Shown: piece after piece, positions 1 to 8,491 of the stretch | Numbering within the stretch: the first letter of the stretch is position 1 | Layout: every line of letters starts with the position of its first letter | Assembly: GCF_000022545.1 (NCBI RefSeq) | Contig: NC_012883.1 | Span: forward strand, 1,170,276 to 1,234,275 | Direction of reading: 5' to 3' | DNA from: Thermococcus sibiricus MM 739 | Lineage (GTDB): Archaea > Methanobacteriota_B > Thermococci > Thermococcales > Thermococcaceae | Length of the DNA: 64,000 nt | Made by a program: the position numbers and the translations under genes | Notes under the pieces: model-generated | Seen by the model: only the letters and a program-made list of their open reading frames with translations | Told to the model about the DNA's origin: nothing | Databases searched by the model: none

Positions 1-103
1 TGAACTAAATTGAGCAGTAAAGTAAGAAATCATAAGAACAATAATCATAAATGTACACAAATTAAGGACCACATGAAAAAATTAACATAAATAAAAGAAA
101 AAA
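1..103 (-). other. Window edge beyond mbhN, possible start of a further gene
   Basis: AT-rich sequence after the mbhN stop. On the minus strand a GTG at 72 opens a hydrophobic reading frame that stays open to the window edge (24 codons). There is no clear ribosome binding site, so this may or may not be the start of another membrane protein gene. Confidence 0.15.
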
Positions 104-673
104 TCACTCTTCGTACTCTTCTATTGCACTAAACTTACATATTGTAGCACAAATACCACATCCAATACACTTCTCGGGATTAATTTTATGAACTACTCTA
201 GGAGCCCCCTCAATAGCATTTTGAGGGCAGTTTCTTGCACACAAGGTGCAACCTTTACACTTTTCTGCAATTATCCGATATTTCTTTGTTTTCCCACTCT
301 TTTGAGCGATCATCTCTTCAATTTCTTCATTTTTGAGCCACCTTAGGTTGTCATCATACTTATCATAAGTAGCCAATAGGAACTCACCACTCATCTCTAA
401 AGCATTTACAGGGCATACATCTACACACTGCTGACAGAAAACACACCTCCCTAACCAAAGCGTTACTTTCTTTATTTCTGGGACGTATTCAAATACTCCT
501 GCCGGGCATACGTTCATACACAATTTACAGCCGATACACTTGTCAACATGATATACAAGTTTTCCCCTGAAACCTTCAGGAATGGGAACAGGCTCACTTT
601 TGGGAAATGCGTTTGTAGCTGGGCTTTTAAAGAGGTTTCTTAAAACTACTGAGAGTGTTGGAGGAACTTTCAT
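104..673 (-). CDS. mbhN: Mbh hydrogenase ferredoxin-like subunit MbhN with four [4Fe-4S] motifs
   Basis: NuoI-like electron-transfer subunit of the membrane-bound [NiFe] hydrogenase; it passes electrons from reduced ferredoxin towards MbhJ. Residues about 40-100 carry two CxxCxxCxxxCP motifs (CIGCKLCMNVCP, CVFCQQCVDVCP), as expected for MbhN. Unusually, residues about 130-189 add two more (CKGCTLCARNCP, CIGCGICATIC), in a module resembling the ferredoxin tail of NuoF/HydB-type proteins. That gives 189 aa where I recall about 140 for Pyrococcus MbhN. The ATG at 673 has a GGGGTGATT ribosome site and overlaps the mbhM stop as ATGA. Last gene of the operon. Confidence 0.9.
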   Translation of the reverse strand: MKVPPTLSVVLRNLFKSPATNAFPKSEPVPIPEGFRGKLVYHVDKCIGCKLCMNVCPAGVFEYVPEIKKVTLWLGRCVFCQQCVDVCPVNALEMSGEFLLATYDKYDDNLRWLKNEEIEEMIAQKSGKTKKYRIIAEKCKGCTLCARNCPQNAIEGAPRVVHKINPEKCIGCGICATICKFSAIEEYEE

Positions 674-1659
674 CCAATCACCCCCAAGATGTCTATCGCT
701 AATAATATTGCCCCTATCATACTTGCAGGCAGTATTCTGCTCCAGAATAAATTAACAGCTTGAGTCACTCTAAGTCTTCCTGTAATGGCCCTGAATAGAC
801 TCATGCTAACAAAGAGTATCACAAAGACTTTTATTGTGTGAAAGACTAAATCCACCAGCATAGCTTCTATACCACTTATTCCTAAGTACTGACTCAGCCC
901 CCACGGGAAGAACACTGCCACTACTAAACTGGCACTTGCATACTCTTTTAATGAATTGCTTAGTTTAAACAATGCCAAGTCTCTACCACTGTATTCTGCC
1001 ATAGGCCCTTCTGCAACCTCCGTCTCTGCCTCAGGAATATTGAAATAACCAACTTCAATCTCACTTGCGAGCCAAAAGATAAACACTATTAAAAGAACTA
1101 AACTGCCTACAATTGTCAATGGAGTTCCAATTTCCCATATATTGTGCTGGTAAAGTGTTTCAAGGCTAAAAGGTTTTTCTACATCAAGTTTGGCCAAACG
1201 CCACAATATTGCAAAGAGCCCAAGCATCATTGGTGCTTCTCTCGACGCTAGCATGATAACTTCTCTTTGAGCCCCTATTTGAGCATATGGAGAGCCTGAG
1301 CTTACTGCACCAATTACTCTTATGAAAGCTATTAATGCAAGTAGATAGATAAATACAAGTACATCTCCCTTTGTAGCAAGAATTGGGCCAAATCCAATCG
1401 GAGTGTATGCTAAAAGGGTTATTGATGCAGCTAACGCTAGGATTGGAGAAGCTTCAAACATCTTATTGGAATCCCTTGGGATTATTGATTCTTTACCAAC
1501 AAGTTTTAAGAAATCATAGAAAGGTTGAAGCAGAGGAGGGCCCACCCTTCTTTGCATTCTGGCAACTAATTTTCTGTCCAATCCATCCCAGACAAGGGAA
1601 ACGAAAGAGACGTAAATATAAACAGCAATTAACCCCACAGTAGTATAAAGAACGCTCAT
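670..1659 (-). CDS. mbhM: Mbh hydrogenase membrane subunit MbhM (NuoH-like)
   Basis: NuoH/ND1-type membrane anchor joining the hydrogenase arm to the ion-pumping arm of Mbh. About eight membrane helices; 329 aa from the ATG at 1659. The family signature region rich in Glu and Arg is present ('GAQREVIMLASREAPMM' and 'EIEVGYFNIPEAETEVAEG'), matching the conserved acidic loop of NuoH-like proteins. I chose the ATG at 1659 over an upstream in-frame GTG because GGAGGTGTGAG lies at the right distance and the ATG overlaps the mbhL stop as ATGA. The stop overlaps the mbhN start in the same way. Confidence 0.95.
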   Translation of the reverse strand: MSVLYTTVGLIAVYIYVSFVSLVWDGLDRKLVARMQRRVGPPLLQPFYDFLKLVGKESIIPRDSNKMFEASPILALAASITLLAYTPIGFGPILATKGDVLVFIYLLALIAFIRVIGAVSSGSPYAQIGAQREVIMLASREAPMMLGLFAILWRLAKLDVEKPFSLETLYQHNIWEIGTPLTIVGSLVLLIVFIFWLASEIEVGYFNIPEAETEVAEGPMAEYSGRDLALFKLSNSLKEYASASLVVAVFFPWGLSQYLGISGIEAMLVDLVFHTIKVFVILFVSMSLFRAITGRLRVTQAVNLFWSRILPASMIGAILLAIDILGVIG

Positions 1660-2948
1660 AGTCTCACACCTCCACACGTACCCCCTACTGGTTCAGGCTT
1701 TACCTTTATATTTGGATTAATTTCTTTTGTCTTTTCTATTGAGGCTTTAAGCAAATCCTTTTCAGTCAATACTCTCTTTTTGCCTGTTTCCGAGTCTATG
1801 ATAGCAACTCTATCGGTACAGCTCAGGCATGGGTCAATTGATGCTATTGCTACTGGCACGTCTGCAAGCTGTTCTCCAACCAAAGCTCTTGCAACTGCAA
1901 ACAAGTTCGGAAAAGTGGGTTCTCTTGCCTTCCATTTTGCAGGTGTATCAGTTCCAGGATTTGCCCTTACATAGTGAATAGTTTCTCCCCTAGGAGCTTC
2001 ATATCTGCCAATTCCAGCTCCTTCAGCTTTTTTCAATTTAGTTAATGTTACGTTGTCCTTAGAAAACGTTTTTATTTTACCCTCAGGCATTTGATCAAAA
2101 GCTTTCTCTATGATCTCCATGCTCTGCCAGAGTTCACCAACTCTAACAACCATCCTGTCAAAAACATCCCCCTTAATTACTCCCGTAAACTCCTTTGGAG
2201 TTATGGGCTTAATTCCCAACTCTGGGTAAACACCAAGGCGCTCATTATACCTCACATCTTTTTTAATACCGCTCCCCCTTGCTGTTGGCCCTTGGGCACT
2301 ATACTCAAGTGCAATTCTCTTTGGAATAACCCCTGCATCTCTCAAACGAGCTTCTACTGTAGGATCATAAAGGAAGATTTCCTCTACCTTTGGCATTACT
2401 TCCTCGCGGTAATGCTTTATCATATCAAGAATCATTCTTTTGTGTTTTTCTTCTATATCTCTTCTAACCCCTCCAATAGTGTTCATAGCATAGTTTACCC
2501 TGTTCCCACCAATTGCCTCTAAGATGTCCATTACTCTTTCTCTAGCAAGCCAGCTTAGATGGAGAACCGTGTCATACCCTATTGCATGGCCAACTACTCC
2601 AAGATTGAGCAGATGTGAGTGGATTCTCTCCAACTCTCCAATAATTGCTCTGATGTATTCTGCCCTTTCAGGCACTTCAATACCTGCCATTTCTTCAACA
2701 GCTCTGGTGTAAGTATGGTTGTGAGAAAAAGAACATATTCCACAAATTCTTTCAACTAAATAAAGCAGTTGGATATAGTTTCTTCTCATAGCTATCCATT
2801 CAAGGCCTCTCAAATTATAACCAAGTTTAATATCAACATGTATAATACGCTCACCGTCAAGGGTTATGATGAACTTCTCTGGCTCCTCCAGTGCTGGATG
2901 AATTGGTCCAATAGGGATTTTAACCCAATATTCAATTCTACTGTTCAT
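1656..2948 (-). CDS. mbhL: Mbh hydrogenase large catalytic subunit MbhL ([NiFe] group 4)
   Basis: Catalytic large subunit holding the Ni-Fe centre that reduces protons to H2. 430 aa. Both metal-binding motifs are visible: N-terminal 'RICGICSFSH' (about residues 67-76) and C-terminal 'DPCLSCTDR' (about 373-381), so all four cysteine ligands are kept. This argues for a true hydrogenase rather than the related sulfane reductase Mbx. About 50 residues follow the last CxxC, longer than the short peptide removed in many [NiFe] enzymes. ATG 2948 follows GGAGGGTTT. Group 4d assignment rests on the surrounding Mrp-type genes. Confidence 0.97.
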   Translation of the reverse strand: MNSRIEYWVKIPIGPIHPALEEPEKFIITLDGERIIHVDIKLGYNLRGLEWIAMRRNYIQLLYLVERICGICSFSHNHTYTRAVEEMAGIEVPERAEYIRAIIGELERIHSHLLNLGVVGHAIGYDTVLHLSWLARERVMDILEAIGGNRVNYAMNTIGGVRRDIEEKHKRMILDMIKHYREEVMPKVEEIFLYDPTVEARLRDAGVIPKRIALEYSAQGPTARGSGIKKDVRYNERLGVYPELGIKPITPKEFTGVIKGDVFDRMVVRVGELWQSMEIIEKAFDQMPEGKIKTFSKDNVTLTKLKKAEGAGIGRYEAPRGETIHYVRANPGTDTPAKWKAREPTFPNLFAVARALVGEQLADVPVAIASIDPCLSCTDRVAIIDSETGKKRVLTEKDLLKASIEKTKEINPNIKVKPEPVGGTCGGVRL

Positions 2949-3469
2949 TTTAAACCCTCCTTTTTAATTTTGTAGGGATGACCTGCATTTTTCACCATTT
3001 CTGGCATTATTCCCTTTTCATCCAACCTTAGTGGATAGATTCCTTCTGGAAAATCATCTGGGAGGAAAAGTCTTCTTGAGTCTGGTATACCTTCAAATAT
3101 TATGCCAAGAAACTCCTGATTCTCTCTCTCATATGGAACTGAACTTGGAAACACATCTCCCAGAGATGGTATCTTAGGATCTTCTTTTGGACATGAGGTA
3201 ATTACTGCAACTGAAAGGCTCGGACTATTTTCACAGAAAAGTTCCAAATGATATGTAGCACTTAAATGATCTCCTCTATCCTCCCCGATTATTATTGAAA
3301 ACTGGGTATGAGGATCTATTTCTTGGAAATATTTCATAAGTTCCTTAAAGTCATTCCTACTAATCTCGATCCAAATTCTCTCTCGTGGATGAGGAGTTTT
3401 AGTTTGTGAAGTGTAAATTTCAACTTCAAATCTCTCTTTAATCCTCTTAATTAATTCCTCTGGAGTCAT
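2945..3469 (-). CDS. mbhK: Mbh hydrogenase subunit MbhK (NuoC-like 30 kDa)
   Basis: NuoC/30-kDa-type peripheral subunit of the hydrogenase arm, 174 aa, soluble, with no cofactor motif. The family's conserved C-terminal segment is recognisable (about residues 112-150: 'YERENQEFLGIIFEG', then 'RRLFLPDDFPEGIYPLR'). It probably stabilises MbhJ-MbhL, as NuoC does in complex I. ATG 3469 overlaps the mbhJ stop, and its stop overlaps the mbhL ATG. Confidence 0.93.
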   Translation of the reverse strand: MTPEELIKRIKERFEVEIYTSQTKTPHPRERIWIEISRNDFKELMKYFQEIDPHTQFSIIIGEDRGDHLSATYHLELFCENSPSLSVAVITSCPKEDPKIPSLGDVFPSSVPYERENQEFLGIIFEGIPDSRRLFLPDDFPEGIYPLRLDEKGIMPEMVKNAGHPYKIKKEGLK

Positions 3470-3936
3470 TTTTTCTCACCTTCTATCTTCTTTATAAACT
3501 TCTCTAGGCCCAATACTACCCCATATAAAACTGCCTCGGGCCTTGGAGGACATCCAGGGATAAAAACATCTACAGGGATATGTCTATCAAGAGGAGCATT
3601 CGTGAAGGGACTCTCAAAGAATACACTCCCTCCCGTAGGGCAGGCCCCAATAGCAACCACAACTTTGGGATCTGGAGTCTGTTCATAAATCAACTTAACT
3701 CTCTCAAGACTTTGGTCAGTTATTGGGCCGGTAACGAGTAAAATGTCTGCATGCCTTGGCGTACCTACCAACTTAATACCGAACCTTTCGGCATCATATC
3801 GTGGGGTTAATGCGGCGATTATTTCAATGTCGCATCCATTACATGAACCGCTGTTAACATGAAATACCCATGGTGACCTTCCAAGATATTTACAAAGCTT
3901 TGATATTCTTTTTTCAAGAATTTCTCTCTCGCTCAT
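3466..3936 (-). CDS. mbhJ: Mbh hydrogenase small subunit MbhJ (NuoB-like)
   Basis: Small subunit carrying the proximal [4Fe-4S] cluster next to the Ni-Fe site. 156 aa. Cluster ligands are seen in 'GSCNGCDIE' (about residues 31-39), 'AIGACPTGG' and 'PGCPPRPEA', the NuoB/[NiFe] small-subunit pattern. Soluble and membrane-associated through MbhM. ATG 3936 is preceded by GGGGGTGAG. It sits four bases after mbhI and overlaps mbhK. Confidence 0.96.
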   Translation of the reverse strand: MSEREILEKRISKLCKYLGRSPWVFHVNSGSCNGCDIEIIAALTPRYDAERFGIKLVGTPRHADILLVTGPITDQSLERVKLIYEQTPDPKVVVAIGACPTGGSVFFESPFTNAPLDRHIPVDVFIPGCPPRPEAVLYGVVLGLEKFIKKIEGEKK

Positions 3937-3940
3937 CTAC

Positions 3941-4288
3941 TCACCCCCAAATAACCATGGCCCCCAGCACTATCGCTACAGTGATCAGTAGGTAACTAAC
4001 ATAATCTGTCAATAATCCAGTGTGTTCCCTTCTAAATGTCAAGAACATCTTGTTTATTCCTCTAATGAATCCCCACATGACATGCCTTCCTGTGAAATAT
4101 CCTTGAAGGTGCTCAAATTGAGGAATAACCTTGTCCTGATCTTCACCACTTATATAAATCTTAGATCCATCCCCTTCCTTCCTAGTACCAACGCTTACCT
4201 TCTCAGCCCATTTCATTAGTAAATAGCTGATTAATAATCCAACGATAAAAGCATAAATGAAGTATAAGGCATCCCAGTAACCAAACAC
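3941..4288 (-). CDS. mbhI: Mbh hydrogenase subunit MbhI
   Basis: Small membrane subunit at the junction of the antiporter-like and hydrogenase modules of Mbh. Two hydrophobic segments (N-terminal and last 25 residues) flank a polar middle. The GTG at 4288 gives 115 aa with a GGGGGTGG ribosome site five bases upstream; a GTG at 4297 inside that site is the alternative. Its position between mbhH and mbhJ is the Thermococcales Mbh order, and the name rests mostly on this synteny. Confidence 0.85.
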   Translation of the reverse strand: MFGYWDALYFIYAFIVGLLISYLLMKWAEKVSVGTRKEGDGSKIYISGEDQDKVIPQFEHLQGYFTGRHVMWGFIRGINKMFLTFRREHTGLLTDYVSYLLITVAIVLGAMVIWG

Positions 4289-4289
4289 A

Positions 4290-5876
4290 TCACCCACCCC
4301 CTATGAACTTTAAAAGTGCCATTATGTATTCCCCATTGAGCTGCTCTAGCATTTTTGCCGTGGGTAGCATTATCTTGTCACTTATTTGCCACGAAAAAAT
4401 GCCCATTACAAGTATAATTATAACTAACACCAGCATTGGAACAATCATTGCAGTTCCAGGCTCTTTCACCATTTTAACCTTCTCACTTTCGACGCCTAAG
4501 AAGGTAAACAACACCCTTGTGTAAGCTATCAATGAAAACACAGTGCCAATTACTGCAACCACCGCCAAGATTGGATTATACATTGCAGAACTCTCATATA
4601 TGAGCCACTTACTTGCAAAACCATTTAATGGGGGAAGTCCTATTATCGCGGTTGCTCCTATGATAAATGAGATAGTCGTGAACGGCATTCTCCTTGCCAA
4701 TCCACTGAGTTCATTTAAGTTCTTTGTCCCAACTTGATGAATAACAGCCCCAGCTATGAAAAAGAGCAGACCCTTTATGACAGCATGATTAACTATATGG
4801 TACACAGCCCCAGTCAAAGCAATTTCTCCTATTTTGTCCCCGTATGCCACTATACCAATTCCAAATCCGAGAAGAATGTATCCAATTTGACCCACACTTG
4901 AAAAGGCAAAAAGTCTTTTCATATCATTCTGAACCACTGCCATTGCATTTCCAATAACCAACGTCAAGCAAGCAAAGAATATTATTATCCATCCAAGAGT
5001 GTTCAGATTAAAGGCAGGCATACCAAATGTTTTAAGATAACCATGTAATCCCGGATTAAAGATTCCAAAGATTATCCTTGCTATGGCATAAACACCACCT
5101 GCCTTTATAACAAGCCCAGAAAGCATTGCTGAAATAGAACTTGGAGCTGCTGGATGAGCATCAGAAAGCCACATATGGACTGGAACTGCACCACTCTTGA
5201 ATAATAACCCTCCAATCAAAAAAGCAAGAGCTACCTTGCTTATAAGGGTTGGATTTTCCGCTATTTTCATTGCCAAGTAAGCCATCGTAAGTGTTCCATA
5301 CTGTCCATACAAAAGAGCAATTCCAAGCAGAATAAAAGAACTTGCAAGAGAGCCTACAAACATGTATTTAACTCCTGCTTCAATTCCTTCCCAGGTATCA
5401 TTTCTAAATGCCACTAATGCATAGCTAGCTATGCTCATTATCTCAAGGAACACGTAAAAGTTGAAGATGTCCCCAGTAATCACTACACCAATCATTCCAA
5501 GTTCCAAAACGAGCGTTAAGGTATAGTATTTGTCCAAGCCAGTATCATGCTTCATATACTCTAAAGAGTAGAGTATAGCTAGAAAACTAACAAATGTTAC
5601 TGTTAATGCAAGCAACGCCCCAAATAAGTCTACTTCCCATATGATTCTGATTGGAAACTTGACACCATTCCCAATTGGATTTGTGTCTCCTAAAGTGTAA
5701 ACGAGTATTTCATTACTCTTCCAGACAGTGTAGAAAACTTTTGCAGCAATTCCCAATGTGAGCCCACTCACTATCACTGCCCAGTATTCTCTAAATTTCC
5801 CTCCCAATAAACTGATTACTGGCATAGAAAACGCTCCAAATAATGGGGTTATTATGAGCCACGGAAGGACATTCAT
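4290..5876 (-). CDS. mbhH: Mbh ion-pumping subunit MbhH (MrpD/NuoN-like)
   Basis: Large antiporter-like membrane subunit, 528 aa, about 14 helices, of the MrpD/NuoL-M-N family; part of the proton/sodium-translocating arm. The family's key charged residues are visible: Glu in 'FYVFLEIMSIASY' (about residues 144-156) and Lys in 'GGLLFKSGAVPVHMW' (about 222-236), followed by the conserved 'SDAHPAAPS'. There is one MbhH gene with no second copy, unlike Mbx clusters with H and H'. ATG 5876 overlaps the mbhG stop. Confidence 0.96.
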   Translation of the reverse strand: MNVLPWLIITPLFGAFSMPVISLLGGKFREYWAVIVSGLTLGIAAKVFYTVWKSNEILVYTLGDTNPIGNGVKFPIRIIWEVDLFGALLALTVTFVSFLAILYSLEYMKHDTGLDKYYTLTLVLELGMIGVVITGDIFNFYVFLEIMSIASYALVAFRNDTWEGIEAGVKYMFVGSLASSFILLGIALLYGQYGTLTMAYLAMKIAENPTLISKVALAFLIGGLLFKSGAVPVHMWLSDAHPAAPSSISAMLSGLVIKAGGVYAIARIIFGIFNPGLHGYLKTFGMPAFNLNTLGWIIIFFACLTLVIGNAMAVVQNDMKRLFAFSSVGQIGYILLGFGIGIVAYGDKIGEIALTGAVYHIVNHAVIKGLLFFIAGAVIHQVGTKNLNELSGLARRMPFTTISFIIGATAIIGLPPLNGFASKWLIYESSAMYNPILAVVAVIGTVFSLIAYTRVLFTFLGVESEKVKMVKEPGTAMIVPMLVLVIIILVMGIFSWQISDKIMLPTAKMLEQLNGEYIMALLKFIGGG

Positions 5877-6235
5877 CCTCTCAACCTCCTTAGTTTGCTC
5901 ACGTCTAAGGTTTCATAGTGTTGATAAGCATTAATCGTCAACGCCATTGCGAGGGAAAGTACACAAACCCCAATAACAATGCTAGTAAGTACCAAAGCCT
6001 GTGGGATTGGGCCTACCATTGGAGTACCCTTTAAAGTCTCGTATCCTGTATATATTGGAGCTGTTGGAAGGAGACCATTTTCCAAGCGATATCCTAAACT
6101 TATGAGCAATAGATGAATCCCCGCATCCACTAAGTTTAATGCCAAGATCAACTTGATGAGGTTCCTTTTGTACAAAAATGCATAGATCCCCATGAAGATC
6201 ATGAGGAATGCAGTCACAAACTGGAATGCTATCAC
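5873..6235 (-). CDS. mbhG: Mbh subunit MbhG (MrpC/NuoK-like)
   Basis: NuoK/MrpC-type three-helix membrane subunit, 120 aa. The helix 'FMGIYAFLYKRNLIKLILAL' and the later 'GPIPQALVLTSIVIG' are typical of MrpC. I chose the GTG at 6235: AGGAGGTGG sits five bases before it and it overlaps the mbhF stop as GTGA. The GTG at 6244 falls inside the ribosome site. Confidence 0.92.
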   Translation of the reverse strand: MIAFQFVTAFLMIFMGIYAFLYKRNLIKLILALNLVDAGIHLLLISLGYRLENGLLPTAPIYTGYETLKGTPMVGPIPQALVLTSIVIGVCVLSLAMALTINAYQHYETLDVSKLRRLRG

Positions 6236-6687
6236 TTTTTCCACCTCCTAAACAAGGCAATCGCGAATAACGCACTAACTAATCCAGTATATACTTTTAA
6301 CCCAACTGCAAGGTTCATCATTGATAAATAGCCTGCTGAAAGAAGGGTTCCGGCCTCACCGTTAAAAACTGGGCCCTTGTGCCACAGTATGTTGTAGAAA
6401 AATGCTACGCCAAGACCAAGCATTCCAGCTGCTAAGAATACTAAGCCGCCAATACCTTCCAACACTGAATAAAAATTCTTATTAATCTTCTCTTTTGCCT
6501 CACTGAGCCCGAATGCTACAAGGAAAAGGACTCCAGCTCCTGCTATAGTTGCTCCACCTTGAAATCCCCCACCTGGTGTTATGTGACCATGAGCAATTAC
6601 ATAAGCACCAAATATTCCAATTAAAGGTATAGTGGCCCTTGCCATCGTCTTGACTATAAGTCCCATATCAGAATTCTGGGCCCTCAT
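6232..6687 (-). CDS. mbhF: Mbh subunit MbhF (MrpB-like)
   Basis: MrpB-type membrane subunit, 151 aa, four helices. The family motif 'HGHITPGGGFQGGAT' is present at about residues 33-47. Part of the sodium/proton antiporter module that couples hydrogenase turnover to an ion gradient. The ATG at 6687 is preferred over the ATG at 6702 because GGGGGGAGGA precedes it and it overlaps the mbhE stop as ATGA. Confidence 0.93.
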   Translation of the reverse strand: MRAQNSDMGLIVKTMARATIPLIGIFGAYVIAHGHITPGGGFQGGATIAGAGVLFLVAFGLSEAKEKINKNFYSVLEGIGGLVFLAAGMLGLGVAFFYNILWHKGPVFNGEAGTLLSAGYLSMMNLAVGLKVYTGLVSALFAIALFRRWKK

Positions 6688-6977
6688 TCCTCCCCCCTCC
6701 ATTTCCTAAGTAATGCAACTGCACCTGCTATTGACGTAAAAAGAACAGTGGCCTCTCCTAAAGTGTCGTATCCTCTGTAATCAAAGACAATATCGGTTAC
6801 AATATTGGTCCCACCAACTTCTTCAACCCCATGTTCTATGTAATACTGGTCAGTGTACCTATACTCCTCCCAATTTCCTTCCCCTAAGCCAAATTTCAAA
6901 CCATAATTCGGGTTAGCAACTACCAAGAGGACACCCAAAATAAAGACCAATGAAAGTGCCCCAAAAGTCGTTTTCAT
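6684..6977 (-). CDS. mbhE: Mbh subunit MbhE (MrpA C-terminal-like)
   Basis: 97-aa membrane subunit corresponding to the last part of MrpA. Two helices flank an extracytoplasmic loop; the conserved 'TNIVTDIVFDYRGYDTLGEA' (about residues 56-75) is the MrpA/MbhE signature. Overlaps mbhD and mbhF by four bases each. Confidence 0.92.
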   Translation of the reverse strand: MKTTFGALSLVFILGVLLVVANPNYGLKFGLGEGNWEEYRYTDQYYIEHGVEEVGGTNIVTDIVFDYRGYDTLGEATVLFTSIAGAVALLRKWRGEE

Positions 6978-7240
6978 GGCCCTTCACGCTCCCATCTCTC
7001 TGTTTTTGATATCCCATAAACAACTATTGCAGTAACTACTCCCGCCCCTACTGCAGCTTCTGCTATTGCCACATCAGGAGCATGAAGCATGTAAAACTCT
7101 AAGCTAAGAAGAAGACTCATAGCAGTAGATGCTAAAGCTGCTGAGAGTAGATCTCTTGTAGTTATCATCCAATAGGAGGAAATCAATATGCCAACTAACA
7201 AAGCCACCTGAATCATCATGTCAACAGTAAGTACATTCAT
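6974..7240 (-). CDS. mbhD: Mbh subunit MbhD (MrpA-like)
   Basis: 88-aa, three-helix subunit equivalent to an MrpA C-terminal segment (MbhD domain). The motif 'YMLHAPDVAIAEAAVGAG' (about residues 50-67) contains the conserved Asp and Glu of the family's ion path. Overlapping four-base junctions on both sides. Confidence 0.92.
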   Translation of the reverse strand: MNVLTVDMMIQVALLVGILISSYWMITTRDLLSAALASTAMSLLLSLEFYMLHAPDVAIAEAAVGAGVVTAIVVYGISKTERWEREGP

Positions 7241-7602
7241 TGCACCTCACCTCTAGCTCTCAGCTCATACGCATCAATGACAGCTTTGGCAGGCTTGGAA
7301 CCACTAAGATGAGCAGCTTTTGCTATTGCATGAGCACCGGTTGGGTTAGTTAACATCAGCGCTATCAGCGCGACCATACTGTGAAGAGCCATTTGAAGGT
7401 ATTTCGGATCATTTGTTTCTCTTAACTGCCAAATAGAATGTAGAACAACAGCAAATACTGCAAATATTGTTCCAAATGTAGTACACTTCGTTGCTCCATG
7501 GAGCCTCGTATACACATCTGGAAATCTGTGAAGGGACAAACTTCCCAGTATGTTGAAGGTGATGCTTACGGCAAGGAAAGCATAAATAATAATCTCAATC
7601 AT
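7237..7602 (-). CDS. mbhC: Mbh subunit MbhC (MrpG-like)
   Basis: MrpG-type three-helix subunit, 121 aa, with the family's 'FPDVYTRLHGATKCTTFG' segment (about residues 28-45) and 'LTNPTGAHAIAKAAH' near the end. Part of the Mrp-like antiporter half of the complex. ATG 7602 overlaps the mbhB stop. Confidence 0.93.
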   Translation of the reverse strand: MIEIIIYAFLAVSITFNILGSLSLHRFPDVYTRLHGATKCTTFGTIFAVFAVVLHSIWQLRETNDPKYLQMALHSMVALIALMLTNPTGAHAIAKAAHLSGSKPAKAVIDAYELRARGEVQ

Positions 7603-7862
7603 TCTAATCCCCCCTGGAGGTATTTAGCAATGATCAAAGTCCCTATATAGCTGAGAAGAGCATAAACTATTGCGATATCAATGTAAATTACTCTATCATA
7701 AGCCACTCCTAGAAGTATCATTCCTGCTACTATGAGGGTATTTAGAGTATCCACCCCAACCACCCTATCTGGAACACTTGGACCCAACATCACACGGGCC
7801 AATGTTATAAATCCTGCAAGAGCTACCCCTATCATCCCATAAAAGAACTCAGGGAAAATCAT
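7599..7862 (-). CDS. mbhB: Mbh subunit MbhB (MrpF-like)
   Basis: MrpF-type small membrane subunit, 87 aa, three helices, with the conserved 'GPSVPDRVVGVDTLN' loop (about residues 26-40). The ATG at 7862 is preferred over the in-frame start at 7883 because GAGGAGGTTAGG precedes it and it overlaps the mbhA stop as ATGA. Confidence 0.92.
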   Translation of the reverse strand: MIFPEFFYGMIGVALAGFITLARVMLGPSVPDRVVGVDTLNTLIVAGMILLGVAYDRVIYIDIAIVYALLSYIGTLIIAKYLQGGLE

Positions 7863-8359
7863 TTTCCTAACCTCCTCGCCCATTTTTCAAATGAACCTGC
7901 AATAATTTCTGAGGTTTTTGGCTCTTCTTCCGTCACATGTATCCAATGAACATAAAGAGCCTTTTCCTCAGGACATGCATCAATCGTCAACGTACCTGGA
8001 GTTAACGTAATTGAATTGCTTAGAATAGTGTATTGGGCATCATTCTCCAAGTCCACTGGGACTTTAACAATTCCTGGCTTTATTTTGCCAGTAATAACCC
8101 TGTAAGCCACGTCAAGGTTAGCTTTCACCATCCCCCAGAAAAGGGGGCCCATTGCATACACTACAAAACCAAGCCATCTGACAGGGTTTAAGAATCTCGT
8201 TGTTTTCTCACCTATGATGTTTCTAGTAGAGAATGCAACAATTGAAGCAAAAATACTCCCTGCTATAAGCTCTTCTGCACTCCAAAGCATTCCCTTTGTA
8301 CCTGCAGTAAGTACAAGCCAGAGCACAAACGACCATATGAATGCAATAATGAAACTCAT
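7859..8359 (-). CDS. mbhA: Mbh subunit MbhA (MrpE-like), first gene of the operon
   Basis: MrpE-type subunit, 166 aa: hydrophobic first third, then a soluble domain with the family's 'SNSITLTPGTLTIDACPE' (about residues 115-132). First of 14 co-directional genes (mbhA-N), nearly all joined by ATGA or GTGA overlaps. The ATG at 8359 has GGGGTGGG upstream; the in-frame GTG at 8368 lies inside that site and is unlikely. Promoter and SurR-type site are upstream. Confidence 0.93.
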   Translation of the reverse strand: MSFIIAFIWSFVLWLVLTAGTKGMLWSAEELIAGSIFASIVAFSTRNIIGEKTTRFLNPVRWLGFVVYAMGPLFWGMVKANLDVAYRVITGKIKPGIVKVPVDLENDAQYTILSNSITLTPGTLTIDACPEEKALYVHWIHVTEEEPKTSEIIAGSFEKWARRLGK

Positions 8360-8437
8360 TTTTCCCACCCCAACTTTTAGTTTAAGTCTAAATTCTCACT
8401 TATTTTTGCCATTACCAATATATGATCCAATTTTTAG

Positions 8438-8452
8438 TTTTAAAAGCCTTTT
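8438..8452 (-). promoter_or_regulatory. BRE/TATA promoter of the mbh operon
   Basis: Reading the minus strand, AAAAGG (BRE, 8452-8447) is followed by CTTTTAAAA (TATA box, 8446-8438), about 80 bases before the mbhA ATG. The start of transcription is expected near 8413. Confidence 0.7.
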
Positions 8453-8491
8453 GTAAAGAATTAAATTAACAACAAAGGTACAAAAAACCTT

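Noticed and set aside
2091-2522. Plus-strand open frame of 143 codons opposite mbhL
   Set aside because: Antisense to a strongly conserved catalytic gene, no ribosome site or family resemblance.
1656-5876. Reading the operon as the sulfane reductase Mbx instead of Mbh
   Set aside because: All four Ni-Fe cysteine ligands are present in the large subunit and there is a single antiporter-type H subunit.
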